A stretch of DNA of 64,000 nt from Saprospiraceae bacterium (GTDB lineage Bacteria > Bacteroidota > Bacteroidia > Chitinophagales > Saprospiraceae), in the NCBI GenBank assembly GCA_020850225.1, contig JADZFD010000074.1:19986-83985 (forward strand). The letters are read 5' to 3'. This document shows positions 18,128-28,527 of this stretch, piece after piece. The notes under the pieces are model-generated. The model searched no databases. It worked only from the letters and a program-made list of their open reading frames with translations, and was not told where the DNA came from. The translations under genes were made by a program, and so were the position numbers. How positions within the stretch are numbered: position 1 is the first letter of the stretch; each line of letters starts with the position of its first letter.

Positions 18128-19678
18128 GTGGAAAAAGAATTAGTAATAAAATCATCCGTCGGTGAAGTAGAAATAGCACTGTTGGAAAATGGCCGGTTGG
18201 TTGAAATTCACAAGCAAAAAAATAATGACAACTCTACTGTAGGTGACATATTCCTGGCTAGTGTCAAAAAACTTATGCCGAGTTTGAATGCGAGCTTTAT
18301 GGATATCGGCCACAGAAAAGATGCATTCCTGCACTATACTGACTTAGGTCCACAAATCAAATCCGTTGTAAAATACACCAAGGCTGTAATGAATGGTCAG
18401 TACAATCAGCCGTTGCTGGATGGTTTTGATCTGGAGCCTGATAATCCTAAAACAGGAAAGATTGATCAGGTTTTTAGTAAAAACGACCATGTTTTGGTTC
18501 AGGTACTAAAAGAACCCATATCAACCAAAGGACCCAGGCTGAGTTGTGAACTGGCACTCGCAGGGCGTTATTTGGTTTTAACTCCATTTTCCAATATTGT
18601 TGCTGTTTCCAAAAAAATATCTTCATCAGAAGAAAGAAAAAGATTAAAGGTGTTGGTAGAAAGTATCAAACCTAAAAATTTTGGGATAATTGTACGTACA
18701 GCAGCAGAAGGAAAGAAGGTAGCCGATCTGCATCATGACATTAAGGAACTAGAGGTTAAATGGACATCTATACATACCCAACTCCTTCAGAAAAAAAATC
18801 CGGACAAGGTACTTAGTGAGATTGACAAAACTTCTACTATTCTCAGGGATATCCTGAATGACAACTTCAACAGAATCACCGTTGACAGCAGGGAACTCTA
18901 TCTATCCATTAAAGACTATCTCAATAGTATAGAACCGGATAAGGTCAAAATACTACAGCAATATAAGGGTTCCCGGATGATATTTGACCACTATGATATC
19001 AACAGGCAAATCAAAGCATCATTCGGAAAGACCTTTACTATGTCAAGCGGTGCCTACGTGGTCATCGAACACACGGAAGCCATGCATGTAGTCGATGTCA
19101 ACAGTGGACCAAAAATGATCAAAAGGGAACAGGAAGAAGCAGCCATGTCCGTCAATCTGGAAGCTGCTGAGGAAATAGCCAGGCAATTAAGACTCAGGGA
19201 TATTGGCGGCCTCATCGTCATAGACTTCATAGATATGCGAAATTCTGAAAATAAGGTCAGCCTGTATAACAAAATGCGTGACTTCATGTCAGGAGACAGA
19301 GCCCAGCATACGATTTTACCACTGAGTAAATTCGGATTGATGCAGGTTACAAGACAACGTACACGTCCCGAAGTACATATCGACACTTCAGAAGTATGCT
19401 ATACCTGTAATGGAACAGGCAAAGTAAATGCTTCCATATTAATACTGGACAACATCGAAAGAGACATTGACTACATATTACAGTCGAGGCCAAAAAGCAA
19501 AATTAAAATCCAGTGCAATCCGTTCATTTATGCTTACCTGAGAAGTGGATTACCAAGTATTCAGATGAAATGGTTGTTAAAAACCAAAAAGTGGATATCA
19601 CTCACTTCCAATACAAGCTATCATCTGAATGAATATAAATTCTTTGATGAGTCTGATGACGAAATCAGATTCTCTTAA
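18128..19678 (+). CDS. rng: Ribonuclease E/G family protein (RNase G type)
   Basis: An endoribonuclease for rRNA maturation and mRNA decay. At 516 residues it has RNase G size, without the RNase E scaffold tail. An S1-like domain (VGDIFLASVKKLMPSLNASFMDIG) is at about residues 38-75. The catalytic Mg ligands are in VVDVNSG and VIDFIDM near residues 320-370. The zinc-link is CYTCNGTGK near 425 and gives dimer-of-dimer assembly. The start is GTG at 18128 (VEKELVIKS); no upstream ATG is available, and GTG or TTG starts are common in this family. It closes the HU-TPR-bL38-rng run. Confidence 0.94.
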   Translation: MEKELVIKSSVGEVEIALLENGRLVEIHKQKNNDNSTVGDIFLASVKKLMPSLNASFMDIGHRKDAFLHYTDLGPQIKSVVKYTKAVMNGQYNQPLLDGFDLEPDNPKTGKIDQVFSKNDHVLVQVLKEPISTKGPRLSCELALAGRYLVLTPFSNIVAVSKKISSSEERKRLKVLVESIKPKNFGIIVRTAAEGKKVADLHHDIKELEVKWTSIHTQLLQKKNPDKVLSEIDKTSTILRDILNDNFNRITVDSRELYLSIKDYLNSIEPDKVKILQQYKGSRMIFDHYDINRQIKASFGKTFTMSSGAYVVIEHTEAMHVVDVNSGPKMIKREQEEAAMSVNLEAAEEIARQLRLRDIGGLIVIDFIDMRNSENKVSLYNKMRDFMSGDRAQHTILPLSKFGLMQVTRQRTRPEVHIDTSEVCYTCNGTGKVNASILILDNIERDIDYILQSRPKSKIKIQCNPFIYAYLRSGLPSIQMKWLLKTKKWISLTSNTSYHLNEYKFFDESDDEIRFS

Positions 19679-19702
19679 TATTTTTTATAAATTTATCCCT
19701 TT

Positions 19703-20740
19703 ATGGGGTTGAGCAGATACAACGAAGATGCACTAAAAACCTGGTTCTCAGCTGATGATGTAGTGCTGGTAGCACCATTGAACTGGGGATTGGGTCACGC
19801 TGTACGTTGTATTCCCATAATCAGATGGCTTACAGGACATTGTAAATCCGTAATAATTGCTTCAGATGGGGCAGCACTTGATTTTCTAAGAAAAGAATTT
19901 CCCAATCTGCCTTACGATGTTTTACCAGGCTATAATATTCGCTACACATATAACAATATTGTCCTGAATCTTATTATGGGTGCGTACCACATCATATCAG
20001 CAGCCATAAAGGAACATCTGCTACTAAAAAAAATAGTCCGTAAGCATCAAATCTCAGTTATTCTTTCTGATAACCGACTCGGGATGTACAATACTACAAC
20101 TAAAAGTATTTACATCACTCATCAGGTCAATCTGCTGCATCCTGTCCAATGGATCAGCCGTACAGGTACACGGGTACACCGATGGTTTATCAGCAAGTAT
20201 GATCACTGTCTGATTCCGGATTTCGGAGGAGACGCTGCACTTTGTCCTGCGTTGTCACATGGCCTTCATACAAACTGCACCTTAATTGGACCGGTTACAG
20301 AAATCAAAAAACTTAATATACCTCAAGTAACAGATATCCTTATTATTTTGTCCGGGCCGGAACCGCAAAGAACTATTCTGGAAAAATCATTGTTGATAAA
20401 TCTTGTTGTATTAACTGAATATAAAATTAAATTAATACGCGGGACGGATGAACTCTTGAAATACGATACGGATAACACCCCGCATATCAGCATAATAAAT
20501 ACAGCCTCCAGAAAGGAAGTCGAATATTACCTTAACAGTTCCCGATTATTGATATCACGCCCGGGATATACTTCCGTCATGGACGTATCAAATCTGGACA
20601 TTAAAGCCATCTGGATACCTACTCCCGGACAAACAGAACAGGAATATCTGGCAGATAGATTATCATATTCAGATAAATACTCAATTGTCAGACAAAATGA
20701 AATAAATAATTTGATAAAGCATATAAAATTAATGATTTAA
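19703..20740 (+). CDS. GT-B glycosyltransferase, MurG/MGDG-synthase-like
   Basis: 345 residues. The N-terminal donor-side signature PLNWGLGHAVRCIPI (about residues 25-39) is the GxGHxxR pattern of MurG and monogalactosyldiacylglycerol synthases. The C-terminal half holds the nucleotide-sugar segment ILSGPEPQR near residue 215 and SRPGYTSVMDVS near 295. There is no signal peptide, so it probably acts at the cytoplasmic face of the membrane. The sugar and acceptor are unknown; glycolipid synthesis is a fair guess. It starts 24 bases after rng and ends 36 bases before the SNF2 gene. Confidence 0.82.
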   Translation: MGLSRYNEDALKTWFSADDVVLVAPLNWGLGHAVRCIPIIRWLTGHCKSVIIASDGAALDFLRKEFPNLPYDVLPGYNIRYTYNNIVLNLIMGAYHIISAAIKEHLLLKKIVRKHQISVILSDNRLGMYNTTTKSIYITHQVNLLHPVQWISRTGTRVHRWFISKYDHCLIPDFGGDAALCPALSHGLHTNCTLIGPVTEIKKLNIPQVTDILIILSGPEPQRTILEKSLLINLVVLTEYKIKLIRGTDELLKYDTDNTPHISIINTASRKEVEYYLNSSRLLISRPGYTSVMDVSNLDIKAIWIPTPGQTEQEYLADRLSYSDKYSIVRQNEINNLIKHIKLMI

Positions 20741-20776
20741 TTACAAAATTTGCAGTTTGCCCTTTATATTACGTAC

Positions 20777-23700
20777 ATGAGTAGTCAGAATAGTCAAAAA
20801 ATTGATATCTTAAAATTATTCAGTAAGGAAAATATCCAAAACCTCTACAATGAATATGTTGTACCCTTCAAAGATAATCCGGAAATACAACACCCCATCC
20901 AACCACGCAGAATGATCGGAAGATATCTTACCTATCTCGACGACAGTAGTCCCAAAAATATTTCTGTCATGATTAATCTGCGTTCCAATGAACCTACTGT
21001 AAATTGTGATTGTAAGGAATACGCCCAATATAAGAAGTGTTATCATGTAGCCCGAGTAATACATTCATTGAATGAAGACTTTAACACAGCTATAAACAAA
21101 GCAGAAAACATATCTGAAACAAAAAACAAAAAAACAATCCTTACCTTACCTGATAAGGAGTCAAAAATTAAGATAAAATATACAAATTCTAACGAAAAAA
21201 AAACAGCTTCTGCCAATACTACCTCAGGGGTTTTTAAAATTGAAAATGCTGCTAAATTTACATATTTTGATCTGAGATATTTATTTAAAGAAACAAATCA
21301 GATTCAACTGAGTAATAAAAAAATAAAATATACAAAAAAATATGAGAACGGCTTCTCTGTATTAAATAATACATCGGGTATCAACCATACTGTAACATTT
21401 ATGGTCGACAAACGGGATGATTTGCTTGTATCCTGCGATTGTGGAAAAACTACAGAAACAGCACTCTGCCCTCATGCTTTTGAAACAACCTATGTTCTAG
21501 TCAATTATAAAGGTGAAAATCTGTTTGCACCTTATCTTAATAGAATACACGAAAAAAACGAACTCCTGGCTGAATATGGCCTAACAGTTGATGATCCGGA
21601 ATCAGAAGCCTTTGTTTTTAAAACTACAGTTGATAACAGAATTACAATAACCAAAATTCCCCGAAATATAGGTTCTGTCAGTGATATTATTTCCTTCACC
21701 AAGTCGTTGGATAGCAACACCTTATATAATCCAAGTAAATACATACAAAATGTACATGGTATAGGCTGGTTTTTACATTTAAACGTTGATATAGAATCAA
21801 ATTTTCCTATAAAAATGAATGCCTACAGCATTGAAAATGAGGGAATAAAAACGGAAAAATACCTAAAATTAAACATTGATGCTGATGACAATCTGAACAA
21901 ATTATCAGTATTACCACAAGAAGAATTTGACATTTTAATGGATTTTAGCTTTCTGAAATATAAATATCATCTTCAGAATGCTATATCAAATTATACATAT
22001 AATTATCTGTCTTCCTACAGTACTCCGATATTCAAACGGGCATATACACACTATTTTTTTCAAAAACTGGAACAACACTGGAGTTTCTATTGTAACCAGG
22101 GCCCGATGCAGATACTGGATGGAAAAACATTTTCAAAATCCAATTTAATATCAGTTGATTTGTATCCTGATGCGATACATGCTGACATTGTTGTTGAATA
22201 TACACCCAGATTTATTTATCTGAAAACCCGGTTTAAAGACAATGAAGATCAGGTGATATTGCATCAGAATGATGACAAGAGGATAATATCAGGCAGGATG
22301 GTCTACCAAAAAGAAACCTTATACCTGATTAAAGATAGTCCTTTAACGGAACTGATAAAATCCATGCCTGAAGGTATATTGTCATTTCCGGCAAAGTTGG
22401 AAAATAAGATATTAACAGAGATTTTATTTCCTTTATCTCAAAAATTTGGCATTGAATTACCTGATAATTTATCGGTCAAATACCACGAATATCCTTTTAC
22501 ACCGGTTGTTTATCTCAAGGAGTTTCAAAACAACTCCTTAATAGTACAACCCTATTTTTATTATGGAGACCATAAATTTGATTTGTTGGATCAAAGAAAT
22601 TATGTGGTTGAAAATGATAATCAAAAGTACTATATCAAGAGAAACCGGACTGAAGAAAAAGCATTTATTGAATTTATTCAGTCAGCACACAGTCATTTCA
22701 GAAATCAAAATTTTATGCATTATTATACACTACCTTTTGATTTGGTGATGAAAAATGCATGGTTTATAGAATTTACCAGAAATCTCATGAATCTCGGTAT
22801 AAAAATCATGGGATTCAACGAACTCAAAAAGTTCCGCTATAATACAAGCGATCCAACATGGGATATGAAAATCAGCAGTGGTATAGATTGGTTCGATGTC
22901 AAGGTAAAAGTACAATGGGGTGATCAGGAAATTTCCCTCAGGGATATAAAAAAGGCGATACTCAATAATCAGGATTTTGTAGTACTGGACGATGGCAGTA
23001 TCGGTGTTCTTCCCAGGGAATGGATCAATAAATACCTCAAATTATTCAAATTTGGTACTGAAGAAAACGACAATCTGAAAATATATAAGAAACAATTCAA
23101 TATAGTTGAATTACTCTTTGATCAGATAGATGATCAACAAATCGTCAATGAAATCAATGAAAAGAAACAAAAACTCTTACACCTAAATAATATTGAAACA
23201 AAGCCCGTTCCCGATTCGATTCAGGCTGAACTCCGGCCTTATCAGGAAACCGGGTATCAATGGATGCAGGTGCTGGATGAGATATCCTGGGGTGGTTGTC
23301 TTGCTGATGATATGGGATTAGGCAAGACACTGCAAACGATTACCTTTCTGACCTATATAAAAGATAAATACGACCATCCAACCAGCCTGATTGTATGCCC
23401 TACTTCACTGATATTCAATTGGGAAAATGAATTGAAAAAATTCGCTCCATCATTAACTTATATGATCTTCTATGGTTCTGACAGAGCAATGGAAATCAGC
23501 GATTTCAGCGAATATGACATCATCATTACTTCCTATGGTGTAGTGAGAAGTGATATAGAGCGGTTAAGTAAATTTAACTGGGAATATGTCATTCTTGACG
23601 AAAGTCAGGCTATCAAAAATCCGCAGGCATTATCTACCAAAGCTGTTCAATTACTCAATACAAGGAATAAATTCATACTGAGTGGTACACCATTGCAAAA

Positions 23701-24619
23701 CAATACTTATGATATCTATGCACAGTTTAACTTTCTGAATCCCGGCTTACTGGGAAACAAAGATTTTTTCAAACAGGAATTTGCCAATCCTATTGACAAA
23801 AATGCTGATGCAGATGCCGGGCAAATGTTGCGCAACCTGATCAAACCATTTATGTTGAGGAGAACAAAAGCCGAAGTAGCTGTCGATCTTCCTGAAAAAA
23901 CCGAAACGATCCTTTGGTGTCAGATGGAGGACAGACAGAAACAGTTGTATGATGAATATAAGGAATTCTACCGGCAATCCATTATGGAAAAAATAGACAA
24001 TCAGGGTATGGCCAAATCCGGTATTTATATCCTCGAAGGATTACTGAGACTCCGTCAGATTTGTGACGATCCCCGACTGGTCAAAGATGCAGAACATCAA
24101 ACGCACAAAGGCATTAAAATAAAAGAACTCATGCGGGAGATTGACGAAAATACCGGAGATCATAAGATGCTGATATTTTCTCAATTTACAGAAATGCTGG
24201 CTTTAATCCGCAGTGAATTTGATAAAAATAATGTACCGTATTGCTATTTGGACGGTAGTACTAGTGCGCAGGAACGCAACAATCAGGTTGAAATATTCCA
24301 AAACAATAAAGAAATCAAGATATTTCTGATTTCATTGAAAGCCGGAGGCGTGGGACTTAACCTAACAGAAGCGGATTATGTTTATCTGGTAGATCCATGG
24401 TGGAATCCGGCAGTAGAACAGCAAGCAATTGACAGAACACACCGTATCGGACAAAAAAACAAAATATTCGCTTACAAAATGATATGCAAGGATACTGTTG
24501 AGGAAAAAATCATAAAACTCCAGGAGAAAAAACTGAACTTATCCAAAGAAATCATTCAGGAGGATAAAGCCTTCTTTAAAAGCCTCAACAAGGAAGATAT
24601 TCAGTTTTTATTTAGCTGA
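20777..24619 (+). CDS. SWIM zinc-finger SNF2-family ATPase
   Basis: 1280 residues from the ATG at 20777; an in-frame TTG at 20750 is less likely. The N-terminal part carries two CxC...CxH SWIM-type zinc motifs: CDCKEYAQYKKCYH near residue 78 and CDCGKTTETALCPH near 222. The middle 500 residues are a bacterial SNF2-associated region. The helicase core near 810-1270 has LADDMGLGKT (motif I), DESQ in place of DEAH (motif II), SGTP (III) and QAIDRTHRIGQ (VI). Such proteins are DNA translocases of the HepA/RapA-like group, proposed to remodel protein-DNA or RNA polymerase complexes. The true role is unknown. Confidence 0.93.
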   Translation: MSSQNSQKIDILKLFSKENIQNLYNEYVVPFKDNPEIQHPIQPRRMIGRYLTYLDDSSPKNISVMINLRSNEPTVNCDCKEYAQYKKCYHVARVIHSLNEDFNTAINKAENISETKNKKTILTLPDKESKIKIKYTNSNEKKTASANTTSGVFKIENAAKFTYFDLRYLFKETNQIQLSNKKIKYTKKYENGFSVLNNTSGINHTVTFMVDKRDDLLVSCDCGKTTETALCPHAFETTYVLVNYKGENLFAPYLNRIHEKNELLAEYGLTVDDPESEAFVFKTTVDNRITITKIPRNIGSVSDIISFTKSLDSNTLYNPSKYIQNVHGIGWFLHLNVDIESNFPIKMNAYSIENEGIKTEKYLKLNIDADDNLNKLSVLPQEEFDILMDFSFLKYKYHLQNAISNYTYNYLSSYSTPIFKRAYTHYFFQKLEQHWSFYCNQGPMQILDGKTFSKSNLISVDLYPDAIHADIVVEYTPRFIYLKTRFKDNEDQVILHQNDDKRIISGRMVYQKETLYLIKDSPLTELIKSMPEGILSFPAKLENKILTEILFPLSQKFGIELPDNLSVKYHEYPFTPVVYLKEFQNNSLIVQPYFYYGDHKFDLLDQRNYVVENDNQKYYIKRNRTEEKAFIEFIQSAHSHFRNQNFMHYYTLPFDLVMKNAWFIEFTRNLMNLGIKIMGFNELKKFRYNTSDPTWDMKISSGIDWFDVKVKVQWGDQEISLRDIKKAILNNQDFVVLDDGSIGVLPREWINKYLKLFKFGTEENDNLKIYKKQFNIVELLFDQIDDQQIVNEINEKKQKLLHLNNIETKPVPDSIQAELRPYQETGYQWMQVLDEISWGGCLADDMGLGKTLQTITFLTYIKDKYDHPTSLIVCPTSLIFNWENELKKFAPSLTYMIFYGSDRAMEISDFSEYDIIITSYGVVRSDIERLSKFNWEYVILDESQAIKNPQALSTKAVQLLNTRNKFILSGTPLQNNTYDIYAQFNFLNPGLLGNKDFFKQEFANPIDKNADADAGQMLRNLIKPFMLRRTKAEVAVDLPEKTETILWCQMEDRQKQLYDEYKEFYRQSIMEKIDNQGMAKSGIYILEGLLRLRQICDDPRLVKDAEHQTHKGIKIKELMREIDENTGDHKMLIFSQFTEMLALIRSEFDKNNVPYCYLDGSTSAQERNNQVEIFQNNKEIKIFLISLKAGGVGLNLTEADYVYLVDPWWNPAVEQQAIDRTHRIGQKNKIFAYKMICKDTVEEKIIKLQEKKLNLSKEIIQEDKAFFKSLNKEDIQFLFS

Positions 24620-24627
24620 TATTGTCG

Positions 24628-25053
24628 TTAATTATGTCCAGTCTGAATGGATTGCATCCATCTGAAAATGCCTGATCCGATAATGGCTCCTGCAGTGTTG
24701 ACTATGATATCAAGTACTTCAAATGCACGTCCGCTACGCATCCAGTATTGACCCGTTTCCATAGCAACACCAAAGCTTATGGCAAAAATGATTACCATCA
24801 GCATTCTATTCTTTTTTCTGGAGATGGTCATACACCATAAAAAACTGAATACAATATAAAAAACAGTATGGGCTATCTTATCCAATCCGGGTAGGTTCCA
24901 GAAATGCATTGACGATAATGTTTTTGCTGAAACCAAAGAAAGATACAACGTAGTAACCGTCCATATCAGTGCAATATAAAAATAAGCATAACTGTCTACC
25001 CTGAACAGCAACTTCCCTATCCCTGCAATAACTTTATTGAATCTCAAGTTCAC
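24628..25053 (-). CDS. VanZ-like family membrane protein
   Basis: 141 residues with four hydrophobic helices. The VanZ-like features are DKIAHTVFYIVFSFLW near residue 60 and FGVAMETGQYWMRSGRAFEVLDIIVNTAGAIIG in pieces from about 93 to 128; the conserved Glu and Asp of these helices are present. VanZ homologues are linked to low-level teicoplanin resistance and envelope properties, but the biochemical function of most is unknown. It lies 9 bases after the icmF stop on the same strand and is probably co-transcribed. Confidence 0.85.
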   Translation of the reverse strand: MNLRFNKVIAGIGKLLFRVDSYAYFYIALIWTVTTLYLSLVSAKTLSSMHFWNLPGLDKIAHTVFYIVFSFLWCMTISRKKNRMLMVIIFAISFGVAMETGQYWMRSGRAFEVLDIIVNTAGAIIGSGIFRWMQSIQTGHN

Positions 25054-25062
25054 GGATAAGGC

Positions 25063-28000
25063 TTACATATTTCTTCGGTATTTTCCTCCAACTTCAAATA
25101 AAGCATGCGTTATCTGTCCTAAAGTACAAACCTTAACGGTTTCCATCAGTTCTTCAAAAATATTGTTGTTGCTGATTGCCTTTTTTTGCAATACCTCCAG
25201 TGCTGCATTGGCTTTATCTCCCGAACTTTGTGTCAGATTTTCAACTGTCTTAATCTGAGCTACTTTTTCTTCTTCGGTAGCCCGGATAACCTCTTCCGGA
25301 ATTATCGTCGGTGATCCTTCATTGGAAAGGAAGGTATTAACCCCAACAATCGGATACTCTCCGGTGTGTTTGAGGCTTTCGTAATACAGAGATTCTTCCT
25401 GAATCTTAGATCTCTGATACATGGTTTCCATAGCTCCCAGCACACCGCCTCTTTCAGTTATACGGTCAAATTCACTCAAAACAGCTTCTTCAACCAAATC
25501 CGTCAATTCCTCAATAATAAAAGATCCCTGATTCGGATTTTCATTTTTTGCCAGTCCCAGTTCCTTGTTTATGATAAGCTGGATCGCCATTGCTCTGCGC
25601 ACACTCTCTTCTGTTGGTGTCGTAATCGCCTCGTCATATGCATTGGTGTGAAGAGAATTACAATTGTCGTATATGGCATACAATGCCTGTAATGTTGTCC
25701 TGATGTCATTGAATGCTATTTCCTGAGCGTGCAAAGAACGTCCTGAAGTCTGTATATGATATTTAAGCATTTGCGACCGGGCGTTGGCACCATATTTATA
25801 TTTCATCGCCTTAGCCCATATCCTTCTGGCAACTCTCCCAATAACGGCATATTCGGGATCTACACCATTGCTAAAGAAAAAAGAAAGATTTGGTGCAAAA
25901 TCATCTATATGCATTCCTCTGTTGAGGTAATACTCCACAAATGTAAATCCGTTGGATAGCGTAAATGCCAGTTGTGAAATGGGATTTGCTCCGGCTTCAG
26001 CTATATGGTACCCCGATATGGAAACTGAATAGAAATTCCGTACATTTTGCCGGATAAAATAATCTTGTACATCACCCATGATTCTCAACGAAAATTCTGT
26101 GCTGTAAATACAGGTATTCTGTGCCTGGTCTTCCTTGAGTATGTCTGCCTGAACCGTACCCCGAACAGACTGGAGTGCCCGCTCTTTTAATGTTAAGTAA
26201 ATTTCAGGATTCAATATCTCATCTCCGGTTACTCCCAAAAGCAATGTACCAAGTCCGTTATTGCCTTCCGGCAAATCACCCTTATACTGGGGTCGCTGCA
26301 ACCCTTTAACATCATATTTTTCAACAAGCTTTTGTTCTACGAGGTGTACTAGATTATGTTCTTTAATATATTTTTCGCATTGCTGATCTATGGCAGCATT
26401 CATAAAAAACGCACACATAGCCGACGCAGGGCCATTAATCGTCATGGAAACTGAGGTCGCCGGATCACAGAGGTCAAATCCGGAATAGAGAATTTTTGCA
26501 TCATCCAGACAACAGATACTTACTCCTGAATTTCCGATTTTACCATAGATGTCGGGTCTGTAATCGGGATCTTCACCATATAGTGTCACCGAATCAAAGG
26601 CAGTTGACAATCTTTTGGCCGGCATTCCCAGAGATACATAGTGAAACCGCTTATTGGTTCTTTCCGGACCTCCTTCACCTGCAAACATACGGGTCGGATC
26701 TTCGCCCTGTCGCTTGAACGGAAAAACACCGGCAGTATAGGGAAATTCTCCCGGTACATTTTCCTGAAGATTCCACTTCAGAATATCACCCCAATCCTTG
26801 TATCCGGGAAGTGATATTTTGGGAATCCGGGTTCCTGACAAGGATGTAGTGTATGGCACTACTTTTATGTCTTTATCACGCACCTTATAGACAAAATAAT
26901 CAGATTCGTAATTTTTTTTCTTTATGTCCCACTGATCGAGCATACGCTTATTTTCGCCATTCAGATCTTCCCATACACGGGACAGTTCCTGCTCTACGGA
27001 TAGCCGGACATTCTGATCACTTAAGATTTCCTTTGTTCCGTTCAGTAAGTATGCTTTCGTTGCCAGAGCTGCCTGTTTAAGAACTGATTTATCATAATTT
27101 CGGTTATTCTCTGATATTTCAGACAAATATCTTACCCGGTTGGGTGGGATGATGTATACCTTTTCGGCTTCACCCAGGGGTAAGGTTAAGGTGGAAGTAA
27201 AATGGCTGCCTGTCTTATCATTTAATAATTGGATCAGTCTTTTATACAACGTATTGGTTCCCGGATCATTAAATTGAGATGCTATTGTACCGAAAACGGG
27301 CATTGTATCCGTAGGTTGATCGAACAGCTGATGGTTGCGCTGATATTGTTTCCTCACGTCTCTCAACGCATCGGCGGCACCTTTTTTATCAAATTTATTG
27401 ATGGCTATAATATCAGCAAAATCCAGCATGTCTATTTTTTCCAATTGACTTGCTGCTCCATACTCGGGTGTCATGATGTACATCGTCATGTCTGAATGGT
27501 CAACAATTTCCGTATCTGCCTGCCCAATACCCGAAGTTTCAAGAATAATCAGATCAAAACCAGCTGATTTTAATACGGTAAGTGTATCTTTAACGTATCT
27601 GGAAAGTGCAAGATTGGACTGACGTGTCGCAAGAGAACGCATATAGACACGGTCATTATTGATGGCATTCATACGAATCCTGTCTCCCAAAAGAGCACCT
27701 CCTGTCTTTCTTTTAGACGGGTCCACAGATACTATAGCGATATGTTTGTCTTTGAAATCCATCAGAAACCTCCTGACCATTTCGTCTATCATACTGGATT
27801 TTCCGGCACCACCTGTTCCGGTAATTCCCAGTACGGGCACATCCTGAGATTGTAAAGTATCGAGTAAACCCTGGTGTAAGTCTGGAAAATTCTCTACTGC
27901 TGAAATTACTCGGGCGATAGCATGCTTGTTATGTTTCTGTATCTGGTTCAGTTCATCTTTCAATGTTTTACCTACCGGAAAATCGCACTGTTTCAATACA

Positions 28001-28413
28001 TCATTGATCATCCCCTGCAAGCCCATACTCCTTCCATCGTCCGGAGAATAGATTCTTACAATACCGTATGCCTGTAATGCTTCAATTTCTGATGGTAGGA
28101 TTGTTCCGCCACCGCCGCCAAATATTTTGATGTGTCCACAACCTCTTTCCTGTAATAAATCGTAGATATATTTAAAAAATTCGTTGTGGCCGCCCTGATA
28201 CGAAGTTATGGCTATACCTTGTACATCTTCCTGTATTGCTGTTTCGACTATCTCACTTGCTGATCTGTTATGTCCCAGATGAATAATCTCAGCACCTGAC
28301 TGTTGAAGAATCCTGCGCATGATATTGATAGCTACATCGTGTCCGTCAAAAAGAGAACCGGCTGTTACAATTCTTACTGTTTGTTTAGGCGTATAAATGT
28401 CGGATTGTATCAT
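25063..28413 (-). CDS. icmF: Fused isobutyryl-CoA mutase, B12-dependent
   Basis: A single 1116-residue chain joining three parts: an N-terminal adenosylcobalamin domain with the lower-ligand histidine H25 in DGHDVAI and the GGGGG loop near residue 100; a MeaB-type GTPase chaperone with P-loop [12 protein letters not shown] at about 195-206; and a C-terminal mutase barrel. The barrel entry [25 protein letters not shown] matches IcmF, not methylmalonyl-CoA mutase, in its FPFKR and [17 protein letters not shown] stretches. IcmF interconverts isobutyryl-CoA and n-butyryl-CoA, and some members also act on isovaleryl/pivalyl-CoA. It has a TAnnTTTG promoter 30 bases upstream and is followed by the VanZ-like gene. 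Confidence 0.95.
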   Translation of the reverse strand: MIQSDIYTPKQTVRIVTAGSLFDGHDVAINIMRRILQQSGAEIIHLGHNRSASEIVETAIQEDVQGIAITSYQGGHNEFFKYIYDLLQERGCGHIKIFGGGGGTILPSEIEALQAYGIVRIYSPDDGRSMGLQGMINDVLKQCDFPVGKTLKDELNQIQKHNKHAIARVISAVENFPDLHQGLLDTLQSQDVPVLGITGTGGAGKSSMIDEMVRRFLMDFKDKHIAIVSVDPSKRKTGGALLGDRIRMNAINNDRVYMRSLATRQSNLALSRYVKDTLTVLKSAGFDLIILETSGIGQADTEIVDHSDMTMYIMTPEYGAASQLEKIDMLDFADIIAINKFDKKGAADALRDVRKQYQRNHQLFDQPTDTMPVFGTIASQFNDPGTNTLYKRLIQLLNDKTGSHFTSTLTLPLGEAEKVYIIPPNRVRYLSEISENNRNYDKSVLKQAALATKAYLLNGTKEILSDQNVRLSVEQELSRVWEDLNGENKRMLDQWDIKKKNYESDYFVYKVRDKDIKVVPYTTSLSGTRIPKISLPGYKDWGDILKWNLQENVPGEFPYTAGVFPFKRQGEDPTRMFAGEGGPERTNKRFHYVSLGMPAKRLSTAFDSVTLYGEDPDYRPDIYGKIGNSGVSICCLDDAKILYSGFDLCDPATSVSMTINGPASAMCAFFMNAAIDQQCEKYIKEHNLVHLVEQKLVEKYDVKGLQRPQYKGDLPEGNNGLGTLLLGVTGDEILNPEIYLTLKERALQSVRGTVQADILKEDQAQNTCIYSTEFSLRIMGDVQDYFIRQNVRNFYSVSISGYHIAEAGANPISQLAFTLSNGFTFVEYYLNRGMHIDDFAPNLSFFFSNGVDPEYAVIGRVARRIWAKAMKYKYGANARSQMLKYHIQTSGRSLHAQEIAFNDIRTTLQALYAIYDNCNSLHTNAYDEAITTPTEESVRRAMAIQLIINKELGLAKNENPNQGSFIIEELTDLVEEAVLSEFDRITERGGVLGAMETMYQRSKIQEESLYYESLKHTGEYPIVGVNTFLSNEGSPTIIPEEVIRATEEEKVAQIKTVENLTQSSGDKANAALEVLQKKAISNNNIFEELMETVKVCTLGQITHALFEVGGKYRRNM

Positions 28414-28442
28414 TATAACTTACTATTTTTGGAATGTAAATG

Positions 28443-28450
28443 CAAAAATA
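28443..28450 (-). promoter_or_regulatory. Candidate promoter (-7 element) for icmF
   Basis: The minus strand reads TATTTTTG followed by CA, a TAnnTTTG match, 29 bases upstream of the icmF start, giving a leader of about 25 bases. The -33 position is not recognisable. Confidence 0.5.
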
Positions 28451-28527
28451 GCGAATAATGACCATTATTACACTAAAACAGAGCAATTTATGACCAATTC
28501 AACCGTAAAGAGGTACTTAGAGTATAA

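Noticed and set aside
20750..20776. TTG start adding nine residues to the SNF2 ATPase
   Set aside because: A normal ATG at 20777 follows, and the extra residues show no conserved feature.
14283..24619. Possible defence island around the SNF2 ATPase
   Set aside because: Neighbours are gmk, yicC, HU, bL38, RNase G and a glycosyltransferase, all housekeeping. There is no restriction, methylase, toxin or nuclease gene, and no integrase or atypical base composition.
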